From the NCBI GenBank assembly GCA_037039685.1, contig JAWNGF010000001.1:4712001-4776000 (forward strand): a DNA stretch of 64,000 nt. Direction: 5' to 3'. Made by a program: the position numbers and the translations under genes. The notes under the pieces were generated by a model, which was given only the letters and a program-made list of their open reading frames with translations, ran no database searches and was not told where the DNA came from. Below, one piece after another: positions 1-11,559 of the stretch. Position 1 is the first letter of the stretch; each line of letters begins with the position of its first letter. The DNA is from Ceratobasidium sp. AG-K (lineage: Eukaryota > Basidiomycota > Agaricomycetes > Cantharellales > Ceratobasidiaceae).

Positions 1-620
1 CGAAGACTTGTACGTACTATACGTGGGTGTAACAAACCAGCTCTGGGCCGAGCGGTGCGGGACACGGAGGAGGCTTCCGCCGGCAGAGACATTCAACTGC
101 CTCACGTTTTTGGCTGGGATATCGCCCGGCGATTACCTCAAACTATTTCCCCTGATTTATTTTTATCCGACTTTCAGTGGTTCTATGCCATGCCTGAGAA
201 TTGCGGCACCTCTATTGCTAGAACATATCGTCACCTGTAGGTATCACACGTGCATGTATCTAATTCCGCTCAGCCTTCGCAATCGGTGTTGATACCGTCC
301 CATGACTTGAATATATGCAGATGGTAATTAAGACCAATCTTCGCAACGTGAGCGCACGTATTGTACACGTCAGTAGGGCCGGGTCTTCGGAGTGAAATAC
401 AAGGGCCGACGGGACGTTGGCTTGCCAGCAAGCGCGAGGCAAGTGGCAAAGCATGCTTGTATTTGCTTGGCACAGTTGTTAGCGGCGGCCCGCCTCCGCC
501 GATACTCGGACCGGGCCGGGGGGCCGAAGAACGCATAAGAGAGCTCGGATACGATTGTGGTGAACACAACTCCCTTCCACCACCATAGGCTCTCTCTGCT
601 CTACTCCTCGAAAACCCAAG
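1..620. other. Gene-free left flank, probable promoter of the aldolase gene
   Basis: I see no convincing coding region here. The open frames are short, overlap on both strands and resemble no family. The stretch just before 621 is C/T-rich with CTCTCTGCTCTACTC-like sequence, as often seen before the start codons of highly expressed fungal genes. It may also contain the end of a gene lying to the left of the window. Confidence 0.4.
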
Positions 621-2250
621 ATGGTCGCCGCTAACGGAACTACCAACGGAACCAATGGAACCAACGGCCACGCCAAGATTAGGTATGTCCACGACTTTTA
701 CTCCCCACACCGCTGTTACTGACGAGCTCCCCTCAGCCGGTAAGTAGAATTAACCTTAGAAAAAAATCTCGATGTTGACGGATCGAAATAAAGCCCACTC
801 ACTCCTGGTGTATATGCGTGAGTCTGCAGTACCATCGTGTCTCAAGCACGTTCCCTAACCTCTAGCACAGGCCTATCCCCACGTTCTTTTTGGAGGGCAG
901 CGAAGAGCTCGATGTCCCCACTTTCAAGAAGCACATCATCTACCTAGCGCAGGCTGGTATGGGCATCTTGGTCTCCGGATCCATGGGGGAGGCGCACCAC
1001 CTCACACCCGAGGAACGTATTATCCTCATCCACGCTGCTCGTGAGGCTTTGGACAGCGTCGGGCTCACCCAGGTGCCAATCATTGCTGGCACTGGTATCG
1101 GAAGCACCAAGGGCACGATTGAGCTTACTCGCCAGGCTGCGGAGGCTGGTGCCGACTACTCGATTGTTATCGCGAGCGGTTACTACGCGGGAGCTCTCAA
1201 CGCTGAGGCTCTCACTCGCTTCTTCCTGGATGTGGCAGCTGCGAGCCCCATCCCTGTCATTGTCTACAACTGTGGGTGTATTCCTACGGCCTGTCGCTGA
1301 ACACCATCTAACAACGCATGATTCTAGACCCCGGCGCGGCTGGAGGTATTGACCTGGACTCGGATACCATCGAAAAGATTGCCGCCGAGGGCCCCAACAC
1401 TTGTGGTGTAAAGCTAACGTGCGTGGAGCTACCCCACTCAACCGAACCTTCTTCTTACTCATTGAATTGAATAGCTGCGGCAATGTCGGCAAGCTCACTC
1501 GCATCGCCGCTACCACCGCCGTTCCATCCTTTGACAAGGCCCACCCCAGGAAAAACAGGGACGCCCCGTAAGTTGCCGACTTGCTTCTCGGGCCCCGCGT
1601 AAGCTTGGCCACTTACCCATCACACTTATTTTAGCTTCCTCGTCCTCGGTGGGTTCGCCGACTTCATCCTGCCTTCGGCTTTTGCTCGGGCCCACGGAGC
1701 TATCTCTGGATTGGGCAACTTTGCTCCGGTGTGTAATTTACTTGGTTTGTGCAAGTTCATCAACTGACTTACCGACCCACGTTGTGTCCCCGATCCCGTC
1801 CACGTTCAATCTTCACCCCTGCATCTTACACACTCCGTTATACCACGCCACTTCCTATGCCGTAACCAACAATATCCCCACCAACCCAACTAACAGTACA
1901 CCCTCGTCCGACTCACCAACCTCTCGCTCGAGGCGCAAACCAATCCAGCCGTCATCCCCGAGGCTCAGCACCTCCAGGACATTGTCGCCCGCGCCGACCG
2001 CACGATTGCCGTCACTGGCATTGCCGGCACCAAGGACTTGCTTGAACGCAGCTTTGGATACGGTGGGGCTCCTCGTCTCCCTCTTGTTCGCGCGAACAAG
2101 GATGCCGGTGCTAAGCTCTGGGACCACCCTCACGTCGTTGCGATCCGGGAGAAGGAGGCGGAGCTTGCGGCCGCAGCTGGCAAGGGTGTGTCTAAATCCT
2201 CTGTCTTGCAGGAGGTCAAGCACACCCAGCCGGTCGCAGTCTCTGCGTAA
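621..2250 (+). CDS. Dihydrodipicolinate synthase/N-acetylneuraminate lyase family aldolase
   Basis: Class I aldolase of the DapA/NAL superfamily, probably a fungal 4-hydroxy-2-oxoglutarate aldolase or DHDPS-like enzyme acting on pyruvate-type substrates through a Schiff base; the substrate cannot be told from sequence. My model has eight exons: 621-682, 737-739, 794-817, 871-1271, 1328-1418, 1475-1567, 1635-1728 and 1897-2250, giving 373 residues. Family landmarks appear in order: APIPTFF near the N-terminus, GSMGEAHHL, AGTG, the catalytic tyrosine in VYNYPG (created by the splice at 1271/1328) and the Schiff-base lysine in GVKLT. The N-terminus holds short N-G-T repeats (about 633-668) and no clear targeting signal. 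All introns are 53-67 nt except the 168-nt intron 1729-1896, which might hide another small exon. The 3-nt exon is discussed separately. The gene converges on the membrane-protein gene downstream. Confidence 0.85.
737..739 (+). other. Putative 3-nt microexon
   Basis: The triplet CCG is preceded by CCTCAG and followed by GTAAGT, with a TACTGAC branch-like site upstream. It lies between two candidate introns of 54 nt each (683-736 and 740-793). Including it turns the junction into I-S-R-P-L-T-P-G-V-Y; skipping it gives I-S-P-L-T-P-G-V-Y through one 111-nt intron. Both keep the frame. The arginine before P-L-x-P-G-V-Y is, as I recall, common in this family, and both introns have the local standard length, so inclusion is favoured. 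Confidence 0.6.
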
Positions 2251-2547
2251 GCTTGGAGTATGAGGCTGATGGGTTTCGACAGGAAGTTAAACGAATTGGA
2301 TTCACATCTTGTATTTGTTGGATATCATGTGTACGCTCATGGCTTTGCCGTACTTTGGGACGGGAGTTGTCTAGATGTGACCATCGTCCACGCTGTAACG
2401 ATTTACTTTTCATTCAATGTTATGACGCTTCGTTATCCGTTCTCATTCACTAAGGATGTCATTGTTCGGCGACCGAACGTTACGCAAGGATCGAATACAA
2501 GTACATTATTATCGCCAACATTATCTTACACACTACTTCGTAAAGTC

Positions 2548-4861
2548 CTAGAGGGCACCCCCGATTTCCTGCTCACCATGAATGATACCGGGTACACGGC
2601 TAATTCGATCAGGACCGTAATAGTTGTAAATCGAGTAGGTGGGCGACCTATAATCGGGGTTCTGCTGCATGTGTGCCTGCTGAGACAGGGGCATAAAGTC
2701 CTGAGAATAAGCAGACATGATCGTCTTGCGGTCGGGACCGCCCGTTGCGCTGGGGCGCAGGCTCGCGGCCAGAGTCGAAATGTCATTCTCACTCGGCTTG
2801 GCGGTGATCGCATACAGCGGGCCGGGCCCCTGGCCTACGCGATCACGCCAACCTGCTTCCACCCCCGGATTCGTCGAAAGATGGCTGGAACTTCCATCGG
2901 GACCAATCGCCGGCGACTCCAAGTTTGCAGGGAGTATGGAACCGGATTGGTCAAAAGGCCGTAACATCATGTTTCCAACCTCACTCCAACCAGGGGTGAC
3001 CGGTACAGGCGGCAAATGAGCGCTCGCGGTGTACTGCTTCTTGTTGTCTCTAAACGGAGTGCGGTCACCACTCAAGGGAGGACTCGTGACACCGGCCGCT
3101 GCAGCCAGTGCTCGTGTATCGCGGTTAGAGAAGGACGTTTGCGAGGCAGAAGCGATAGTTGGCCTGGTGCCGCTACTTGCAATTTGCGCGATCCTGTATG
3201 AATGAAAAACGTAAGATGCGTTGGGTAAAGAAATATGTGAACAGCATACTTCTTTGCCATCGAAGTCTCACGACGAATCGGTTCGGGGGACCCATTACGA
3301 ACACCCAAACTAGCAGAATACTTCGCATACATAGCCATTGGATCGGTTTCTCCAGTGGCCCGGTTGGATTCGTCCTTGTGCATCTCGGGTTTGGTGACCG
3401 CCACAGGAAGTGGTTTCGAGATGTCCGTTACAGTGATTTTACCTCGCCCATTGCCGTCCACGTGCTTTTTCTGCCCAGCCAGATGAGTGTTTATACTATG
3501 AACGTCCGGAATCCTGGGACTGGTGGAATCCGGTCATATACTTGAGTTTTGGGCGGGGCTTTGATCGCAGCCTTGGGAGGTGCCATTGGCGCAGGACGCG
3601 GGTCTTCCAAGCCCATGGTCAAACGTGAGGAAGGAGGTCCGCGATAACTGGCTGTTGCGCTCAGCGTACGGGTAACAGAAGCCACCTGAATGGATGCCAA
3701 GTTCGGATCAGGGGACTCTGAAAACGAACTCCCAGAGGCGCCGCGGTGATGGTTGGTGTCCACATCCGTAATCCTAAAAGTTGGCACAGGCGGAGCGTCA
3801 GGTACCTGATTCCAGCCGGGACCATGCCTGGACAGGCGACCAGGTGCGACATGACGAAATGTATCCATCCAAGACCGACGTCGATCGACAGGTATGCGTT
3901 CGTTTACATGCGCAACCGGCGGCAAATACAAGGTACCGAGATTGGGTTGTGGACTGAACTTTTCGCGTCCACCCCAGAGCGGGGTTTCGCTGCCGGGGGG
4001 ATCCATTTGGTCGTTCTTCTGCCGTTGGTCTAGCCGACCCAACCCACCGCTCACAAATGAGTTATTCGATTCGCTACCTCCGACGGTGGGCCCGCCGGGT
4101 CCAGGAGGGGAGATTTGGAACTGACTCCTCGAGACGTGTATAGCCCTGTACCGCACGCGTCGAAACACGTAGAGTGACAACCCTAAGGCGCCAAACCCTC
4201 CGATAACCATAAACACGATCAACGCTGGGGATATATGCGTGTGTGACACGGGCGGGTTAACGATTGGGTTCGCCGAAGCGCTGGCCGAAGGTCTGCGCGA
4301 GAGACTTGGTACCGGGCGCGCCCAAGTGGTTGAAGAGGTCATCAATAGCCTTGGAGCGCTCGTGATTCCTAGCAAGGTCATAGGTGTTCCCGGGGTAGCT
4401 GATGGAATCGGGAATGTAGCTAGAACAACAAGAGTCGTACGCTCTACCGACGAGGTCGGTTGAGCCTGGAGCTGCTGGGGATTTTCTAGAGTCGACAAGG
4501 CTTCGGTACTGAAAGTCGACGTAGATTCAACCAGTGTCGAAGAAATAGTATCAGGGGGCGGTGAGTTGCCGGTAGTCATAATACGCGTAGTCGAATTGGA
4601 GCTGGATATACGAGAAGTCGAACGGTGCTCCGAAGTCGACTGGGTGCTCGTAGTAACAGGCTGTACACTCAGCATGTCGAACGACGTTGAAACAGGGGTC
4701 TCAGCAGCCGCCAGTTGAGCATGGTCATGACCAGGAGCCAAGTCCCCCCTTGACTCTGTGGCGACTCGAACGACTAAGTGCCTGTGTCCAGAAGCTTGAT
4801 GAAGTCGGTTCGAGTGTTCATGTCGCCGGGCCCGCTTTCGCTTGGATGGATTCTGGAGCAT
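2548..4861 (-). CDS. Ser/Thr-rich single-pass membrane protein, unknown function
   Basis: I do not recognise a named family. The model has three exons read from 4861 down: 4861-3542, 3470-3250 and 3193-2548, giving about 728 residues. The first ~210 residues are very rich in Ser, Thr and Pro. A hydrophobic segment follows (ISPALIVFMVIGGFGALGLS), then a basic stop-transfer stretch (FRRVRYR) and a long, probably disordered, proline-rich tail. This is the usual layout of basidiomycete surface or wall-stress-sensor-like proteins with an O-glycosylated outer domain. No signal peptide is visible after the ATG at 4861, and the first 50 residues are basic and unlike the rest, so the true start may lie in another frame or an upstream exon. 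Splices are supported by clean frame continuity (KTQ/KKHV and AKK/IAQ). Confidence 0.6.
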
Positions 4862-5456
4862 GTCGTAATATGTGTTGTCAGATAGGAGTTAATGAGAATA
4901 CAGAGCGAGCGGGAAAATTTCGATAAAATAAGAATGAGTTTAAAGCTGTAAAACGACAAGTGAGTTAGCGTGGTTTGGATGATCGTGAGATACTGCAGGT
5001 GCATGAATCTGGTGTTCCGCACGCGCATATAGAACAATCGTCACGTACAGTTGATTAAAAGTACACAGCGACAAGAGACCTAAACGATGCGCGTCAAATA
5101 CAACGAGATGCAATAAAACAAAGAATCACGGATGAGAGTAAAATAATCAAACGAAGGTGGTAGAATGAAAGGATAACACTCACTCCTGTCTCCTGTCCAC
5201 TTCTGTGACAAGCACGCGCAAACACCACGATAGCCACGTGAAAGATGACAGCGGAATAGCATTTCTACTACAAATCAATTGAACAACGACCCTCAAGACA
5301 AGGGGTGCACGGAATATATGGAAACAAACTATATAAAACATTAACGCTCTGCGGAGCCCGCCGTCGACAGTATGTACACGATAGCTGCCTGCAACAATGC
5401 TCCTTAAAAGATGGACACAATGTTCAGAAAGTTCAAGATGTCTCTACCCTAATACA
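4862..5456. other. Intergenic region between two minus-strand genes
   Basis: A/T-rich stretch between the sugar-transporter stop and the membrane-protein start. It should hold the promoter and possibly a missed first exon of the latter. A CACGTG hexamer lies near 5236. I see no conserved coding sequence. Confidence 0.4.
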
Positions 5457-7576
5457 TCAGCGACCAGAACCGCTATCCGGTGTATGTACACCGGAACCCG
5501 AGACAGAAAGATTAAGAGCGGGGCGAATGGAAGAGGCGCGAGATGGAGGCCTAGACCAGTTTGCAGGGGTTGCAACGCCCGAGCGGCTACTTGCGTTCAG
5601 TGGAGTATGAGATCCGCTAAGGGACCCGGCCCGCAAATTGGGAGAGTACGAGTACGGGTTGCCAGCCAAAGAATCGTCGGTAGCGAGAGCAGAGTGACCG
5701 TTGACGAAGCCTCCGTTCGAACCTGCGTTGAGGTTGTCCGTGCTCGACAGACCGAGAACCGCCGCAATGTTACGGGGGCTAGGGAACGACGTAGATGACT
5801 TCTTCTTGAGAGTCTCGCCGAGGATGGGTGCGTCATCTGCGATAGGGCTTCCTGGGAAGGTAGACGAGGCACTGCCATGCCCATGGACGTCCCGCGTTCC
5901 GCTGGCAACGGCAACCTTGGCAGAGTTGGACTTCTTCATGTCTTCCTGGTTGTACATCCAAGTGGCGGCAAGCACTGTCGAACTGCCAACTACGAAGGCG
6001 AGGGTGATACGGAAGTCGAAAAGGGCCACACTGGCGAGGAAGCTAATGACAATAGACAGACTCGTCGCGAAGCCCTTCATAATGTTATCCGCGTACTTGA
6101 TGACAATGGCCGTGATCAGTCCACCAAACACTTGCGTGAGCACGGTCGCCCATGCCCAGCCAGAAAAGTTGGCGAAGAGGGAGAAGGGGAAGGAGCGCCC
6201 ATCGCTAGTGGTGCCAGCGTTGTTGAAAATGATTGGAACCAGAGCCGGGAGGAGCGAAAATAGGGAAAGCTGCACGTTGCGAACCCAGAGATCCGCTTGG
6301 CTACCCTTGAGGACCATCTCGAAATAGACGCCGGCAAGACCGGAAGTGATGCAAGCAGCCGAGACAGCGGCAAAGCCTTTCAGGGGATTCATGACATGTG
6401 CGGCCTTGCCGATGACCTCGTGCGCTGCGGCCTCAGCGGCCTTGGCTACCGAGTCGACGCTATCGGTGGACGGAGCAGTGACGATGGCCTTTGGTGGAGC
6501 TGTCGATTGGATCTGAACGATACCGACTCCAAGGGCGAGGAAGAATAGCGCGGCCCATTTTGGCTTGGACAACCGCTTTCGTAGGAGCATGACTGAAAAC
6601 GCCGCCGTTGTCAAAATCTTCATTTGGTAGGTAACCTAGCGAAACTATGAGACTAGGCGCTTGCGCATACTGTATTCCGGACTTACCTGGAACGTTGCGA
6701 CATCGAGATTGCTGGCGGCGACAAACTGCAGGTTGTTCTGGATCACGTACAGAATAGCCGGGATAGATAGTTTCCAACAGTCGGGGCTAAAGACCTCACG
6801 ACCGAGACGCCTAAACTTGCCCCAAAGACGAGTGAAAATCGAAGTAGACCTGCGCAGTTGCGAGTTTAGAACTCCACGGATGCTTCCAGACCCTGTGCTA
6901 CGGTGGCCGAAGACGCCTAAACCCTGGGCCTTGGCCTTGATCATGGGAGTAGTTGGCGAGTCGTCGTCAAAGTCGGCGCCGGGCATAAGAGGGATGCCCT
7001 CCGGACGAGCTGGTTTGGGCTGATCGTCTATGCGGGCAAGCGCAATGAGAAGGGAGATCGACCCTTTGAGGAGCTCGTTGAGCAAGACCGCAGACGCCGC
7101 AGAGTAGGTTCGGTTAGCTGGCGTCGAGACACGTGAATAATGCATAATAATGGTCAGAGCCGCATTTTGGACGGCCAGCGTAACAAGTCTGATTGACGGC
7201 ATATTAGCACTTGAGCAATGAAATGCTGCAACACGACTTACGACACATATTTCAACGGCATACCCAGAAACTTCGGCGCTGAGTCGACATCTTTTGTGGG
7301 TGTGATTGGCGCGGGGGGCAAGAGGCCGACTGCCCCGGCGGGTTTGGGAGAGCCGTTCATGTGCGAAAGGGACTTTTCAGAGGGATAAGGGGAAAGGAGA
7401 CTCGAGTCGGGTGGAGTACGCTGGTAAAGTGCGTGTAAAGAGATGTTTGACGACTGATGAGCGAGTGTATTTGGTCGGCGGTGCAAGTCTGTGTCCGGCG
7501 AGGCTGGGGAGCCGCAGAAGTTTACGGATGATACCCTGTGGGAGCCAATGATCGGGGGTTGAACCGGTGTGGTCAT
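5457..7576 (-). CDS. Nucleotide-sugar transporter (UDP-GlcNAc/UDP-galactose type, SLC35A-like)
   Basis: Multi-pass Golgi/ER antiporter that brings UDP-sugars into the lumen for glycosylation. Three exons (7576-7242, 7188-6687, 6635-5457) give 671 residues. Family signatures: LVTLAVQNAALTIIMHYSR at the first membrane helix, SAVLLNELLKGSISLLIA, AILYVIQNNLQFVAASNLD, then VTYQMKILTTAAFSV followed by LLRKRLS across the 51-nt intron 6636-6686, and later TSGLAGVYFEMVLKGS and GGLITAIVIKYADNIMKGFA. These match the Nuc_sug_transp family. The protein is longer than the usual 330-450 residues because of a ~110-residue Ser/Pro-rich N-terminal extension, an insert after the second helix and a ~150-residue disordered Ser-rich C-terminal tail. 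The exact sugar cannot be read from the sequence. Confidence 0.9.
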
Positions 7577-8348
7577 GGATGACAGATGCGATACACGGTA
7601 ACGATGATACCGTTTCGGTGGATCCGGTCAGTGAGAAGACCAAGCGCGGACCACGGAGGCAGGAATAATCCACGAAAAGGATTACACGACCAGAATACGC
7701 GAGCACGAACGGGCATCAATGCAAAAAAAAAAGACATTTCGATCGTCAGCAACGTACGGATAAGCAGTCAAGGCGCAACGGGAACGGAGGTGGTAATGAT
7801 AAGGATGTGTAACGACATAGAGCACGCCAAGAACAAGCGAACGGGGAACGCGAAAAAGGACAAAAAGATACGAACATTTGGGATACTATTGAGTGACTTG
7901 CTCACCTGGACAGCCTACGCTTGGGCTTGGGCACCTCTTCGATGCTAGTTGAAGCCACGATGGTAATAGGTCTTCGCGTTCCCTCGCAATGGGTCACAAG
8001 TATACAGTCAACGGAAAAGACAGTCCGCAGGTGGTGAGGCTGGGAGAAAATGGAATCCTCCTCGACACTCCATCACCCGGTTTTAGCGCTCGTTCCATGG
8101 TCCCGCGCGACCGCGTCCCAAATAGTTACAAATAAATAGCTGGTCCAGGCCCGCTTCAGATCATCACGAAAGATTTTGTTACGGCAAGCAAGAGTTCCTG
8201 ATATAGATCGACCAATGTGGGGAAATACAGATAGCTAAGACATGTAAGGGGTTGACATTTAAGGAGCCGACATGAACATATGTTGCCTGAAAGAATAACC
8301 ACGTCAGATTGGCACCGTGCATTTAACCTTGACACCCACCAAGCGCAT
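7577..8348. other. Intergenic region, promoter of the sugar transporter
   Basis: About 770 bases between two minus-strand genes. They contain an A-run near 7727 and A/G-rich tracts, but no conserved open frame that I can recognise. The open frame 7586-7948 on the plus strand is basic and of low complexity and looks spurious. Confidence 0.4.
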
Positions 8349-9581
8349 TCAAGCGGTAAAAATTGAATCCCAGGTAGCCCAATCGTTGTCCCCGACGCGC
8401 CTAACTATTATTCGTTCCGCACCGTCCCCAAAGTATGCTGCTTCCTTCCATGCTGTCAACTCGGTCAAGCCGTATGGCCCATAGACCGCATCAGCCGAAG
8501 CCTGTCCGCCACTCGCTGCGACATAATCGGGTGCCCATTTATATTCGTACTTGGTGTCGGGAGTTTGCGGAGGAGGCGGATGTGGGTCCCAGTCAGCAGC
8601 GACTATTCCGGAACGCCGAACGGTTCGTAGCATGATTTCGTATGTCGCCTCGTACACATCCGTATCGCCGAGAGACAGGAGAGTCGACGCGAGGGCGGTA
8701 ACGCGGGTGACCGGGTCCTCCTCAGGTGCCTGATCAGTCTTGGCGGTCCCATCTATGGCTGCCGGAACAACATCAGTCGCTGCCTTTTTCTTTGAAGCTC
8801 GGCGCGAGCCTTTGGAACTTGAAGAGGCGCCGAGTCGTTGTAGGGTTTCGAGTACGGACTCTCCCTTGTCCATGAACCCAAGCAATTCCTTCATCACGTC
8901 TTCCTTGCCTCTTTCAGCCTCTGCCGCCTCCCGTTGCTCGCGCTCTCGCTCCCGAGTTTCCATCAGCTTCTTGACCCGCTTCGCCTTTTTGATCTCTCGA
9001 TCGTCCAGACCGTCCATCCACTTGTCGTGCACAGCATGAGGGTCAAACGAACGCACAAACGTGCCGTCTTCCGCAAACTTGCCCTCCTCCATCTCGGCCT
9101 TCATATTGAATGAAGACATCTCGTACCCCATGCCTTCCTTCTTCCGCCTCTCGGCATCGTCTTCGTCCTCTGGCTCGTCGGAATCGCTATCGCCACCGCC
9201 CGTTGCGGTTCGTCCAAATTCTTGCCCTTCAATATCGCCCAGCGCGAGGTACTTTTCTTCCTTCTTCCCAGGAGCTTGGGCCTTGTCCTTCTTGTCGGGA
9301 TCCGTCGCGGCGAACATATCATCATCGTCATCCTCTTCAGCTGCCTTCTTTTTCCTACTTTCGACGACACCCTCGCCGTCGTCGGACGAATCGCTTTCGT
9401 AGCCCTCGTTTTTAACTCCTTTTCGTGAGGACACGTTTTCTAGGTTCTCGTCGACTTGTTCGGCAAACGATTGCTCGTCTCCGTTTGTGGCTGGGTCAGA
9501 GGGGTCGGTGAATCGCGTCCGTTTAGAGGTCGACGGCCCAGCGCCGGTGGACGTCGCTCGTTTTGCAGCGCGGGGCGGCAT
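8349..9581 (-). CDS. Lin1/CD2BP2-like GYF-domain protein of the U5 snRNP
   Basis: Homologue of yeast Lin1 (Snu40) and human CD2BP2, which binds the U5 snRNP protein Prp6 during tri-snRNP assembly in the nucleus. Single exon, 410 residues from the ATG at 9581 (MPPRAAKR); an in-frame extension further upstream is unlikely to be real. The N-terminal half is acidic and disordered with Ser-Asp runs. The conserved block GYEMSSFNMKAEMEEGKF followed by DPHAVHDKWMDGLDD is diagnostic of this family, and charged helices follow. The C-terminus holds a GYF-like domain with YEYKW, VYGPYGLTELTAWKEAAYF and ERIIVRR. The glycine of the GYF triplet is replaced (AAYF), so peptide binding may be altered. Intronless, unlike most neighbours. 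Confidence 0.9.
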   Translation of the reverse strand: MPPRAAKRATSTGAGPSTSKRTRFTDPSDPATNGDEQSFAEQVDENLENVSSRKGVKNEGYESDSSDDGEGVVESRKKKAAEEDDDDDMFAATDPDKKDKAQAPGKKEEKYLALGDIEGQEFGRTATGGGDSDSDEPEDEDDAERRKKEGMGYEMSSFNMKAEMEEGKFAEDGTFVRSFDPHAVHDKWMDGLDDREIKKAKRVKKLMETREREREQREAAEAERGKEDVMKELLGFMDKGESVLETLQRLGASSSSKGSRRASKKKAATDVVPAAIDGTAKTDQAPEEDPVTRVTALASTLLSLGDTDVYEATYEIMLRTVRRSGIVAADWDPHPPPPQTPDTKYEYKWAPDYVAASGGQASADAVYGPYGLTELTAWKEAAYFGDGAERIIVRRVGDNDWATWDSIFTA

Positions 9582-11559
9582 CTGCCGATGTGTCTCGCGT
9601 TTTAATTTCGAGCCTGCGCAAGTGTCTCGTACATAGCTTACTTTTGGCGGTGGTGGATGTATGGACGAGGAAGGAAATAGGTGTTTGCACCAATGCGCAT
9701 TTACGTCATCCAATTTTATAAGCGCCTGCATACAGTTAGGGTTGTAGCGCATCCGAGTGCCAGCAGGAGGTTTACAGTATGTTGTATGCAGAAGATGCGA
9801 AGTTCGGTTACATCTCCAAAGCCAACAATTAATAGGAACGTAGACACAGCCATTATTCCACAGGTTTACTCGGTCGGATTACCCAAACGAAAGAATCACC
9901 TCGTTGGAAGACCTTCATACGGTGACTTGTGCTCCTGAATAATCCGGCTCCAGCAACAGCTTGTGCTCCCGGGAACTCGGGAGGTGTTTGAAGCCCAGCA
10001 ACCGGCAATTTAATCCTAAGCATGCAGGCCTTTCGGCGAGTATTGTTTGGCTGAGGACTAGGCGAACCGAGTGAGCTCGAGGTGGCTAACTGGGTTGCAA
10101 GTTCCACTCTTTGAAGCCCGTAGAGTGGTACATCTTCCGGCTTTACCGTAAATATAATTCCTTTTCCAACTCGCCGAAGTTTCGTGGGCCGAGGAATACA
10201 GTGTCCGTCTGGTGGGCAATGGGCGCTGCATTTACAACAGGCCTGCTCTTCAAAATATCGCTGTCTTCTGCACTCGCGGTGTACATTGTTCCAGACAAAC
10301 GGACTGAGTAAGGTATAAGCAGGAGCTGGAGGGCCAAAGGCACAAAACTTACCTTTCCCTTCCGCTGTAAGATTCATCCAGTGTTCGAGCTGAAACGCAT
10401 TAGCAACTAAGTGGATTTATCCTGACAGTGAAATTTGAATGACTACTCTGTACCTTGGTAATAGGTAGGAAGTCTATCAAACCAAGCATCTCCGAGCAAG
10501 GGAATTAAGGTATTAGGTTGGGTAATGAATAAAGGCCTTTGTAAGTGAGTGTATAGGGGAGACCTACGGCCGCGCTGAGCTCGCAGCGTGGGCCTAGATG
10601 TGTTACGGTCTGGAGCCATTGATAGTGAGGGAAATCGAGAGTGAGATTATAGAATAGCACACAGGGAAGTAGAACGGAGAGAGAGGTAAGAGCCAAGCAC
10701 TGAAGGGCTGGTTTCGGGGGTTGCTTGATAAATACAAGTGGCGACGGGTTGGTCCAAGTATCAAAGTTACCACCAGACCATATCCCACAGGCCAAGTCTT
10801 TGTATTTGTTAAGTTCAAGCACAATGGCTGGTCTCAAATTAAGTAAAGATCCCCGTGCTAGGACAGTCTGCTCTTTAGATGGTTGTAGCAACGTGAACAA
10901 TAGCAACGAACAGGTTTTTTGACTGTGCAATATTGGGCCGAGTAGGGTGAGCGAGCAAAGCCTCCCCGACGTAACTCGATATTGGCGATGCCCGTATTGT
11001 AATGTCTACATGACGGATCATCTTGTGTTTGTTGCATACACGTAGTGTTAAGACTCGCATAAAGCACCTCATAGGATAAACACTTTACAGGTTTGCAGAT
11101 AATCAAACGCTCTATTCCCTAGCTATTTATCAAGCTAACTTCGCTATCCTAGTAGAGGTATTGTCGAAGAGTCGATGATACTACCTTGCTTGAGAGTCTG
11201 AATCGAACTAGGTGGATTGTTTAGTGTTGTATTTGGTTAGAGTGTATGTATGCGCAGCAGGTCGGACGAGTTTAGGTATTACGCATACATGCGGAAATTC
11301 GCAGGGTGCTAGGCGCGGTTTTCCCCACAATCTCCTCGATTGGGGCTGCTTGCACTTAAGGGAATTCGCCACAACTAGAAGGTGGCCATTTAAAGTGCGA
11401 CTACCATATAAATACTGTATTTGCATCCTACGTTTTCTAGCTGCGAGCCATTGTTTCTCATTGAACGTTTATTTATCGAGTATGCTCGATGAGGGGCATC
11501 AGTGTCAGTCTTTGGCCAGTATAGATTATTAATAAAACTCACTGGGACAGTGTTTACGA
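9582..11559. other. Gene-poor region with one doubtful small gene
   Basis: Nearly 2 kb between Lin1 and the cyclic phosphodiesterase. Apart from the small minus-strand candidate listed at 10143-10490, I see only short overlapping open frames and A/T-rich sequence. There is no transposon-like coding sequence and no obvious terminal repeats. It may be the decayed remains of a gene. Confidence 0.4.
10143..10490 (-). CDS. Small hypothetical protein, possibly a gene remnant
   Basis: Reading down the minus strand, three blocks join in frame with good splice signals. The first runs from an ATG near 10490 (MLGLIDFLPITK), ending at a GTACAG donor. The second (LEHWMNLTAEGK) starts after TTTCAG and ends at a GTAAGT donor near 10347. 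The third (RLSGTMYTASAEDSD... to GELEKELYLR) starts after TTACTCAG and stops at 10143. The product would be about 77 residues. I do not recognise the family. It could be a real small gene, the tail of a longer decayed gene whose 5' part is lost, or chance. The composition looks protein-like, which is why it is listed. Confidence 0.3.

Noticed and set aside
944..1612. Long minus-strand open frame (222 codons) opposite the aldolase gene
   Set aside because: It is a shadow of the plus-strand exons; its product is low in conserved patterns and it crosses the introns of a clear enzyme gene.
5701..6327. Plus-strand open frame of 208 codons inside the sugar-transporter gene
   Set aside because: Antisense shadow of the last exon, which encodes conserved membrane helices on the minus strand.
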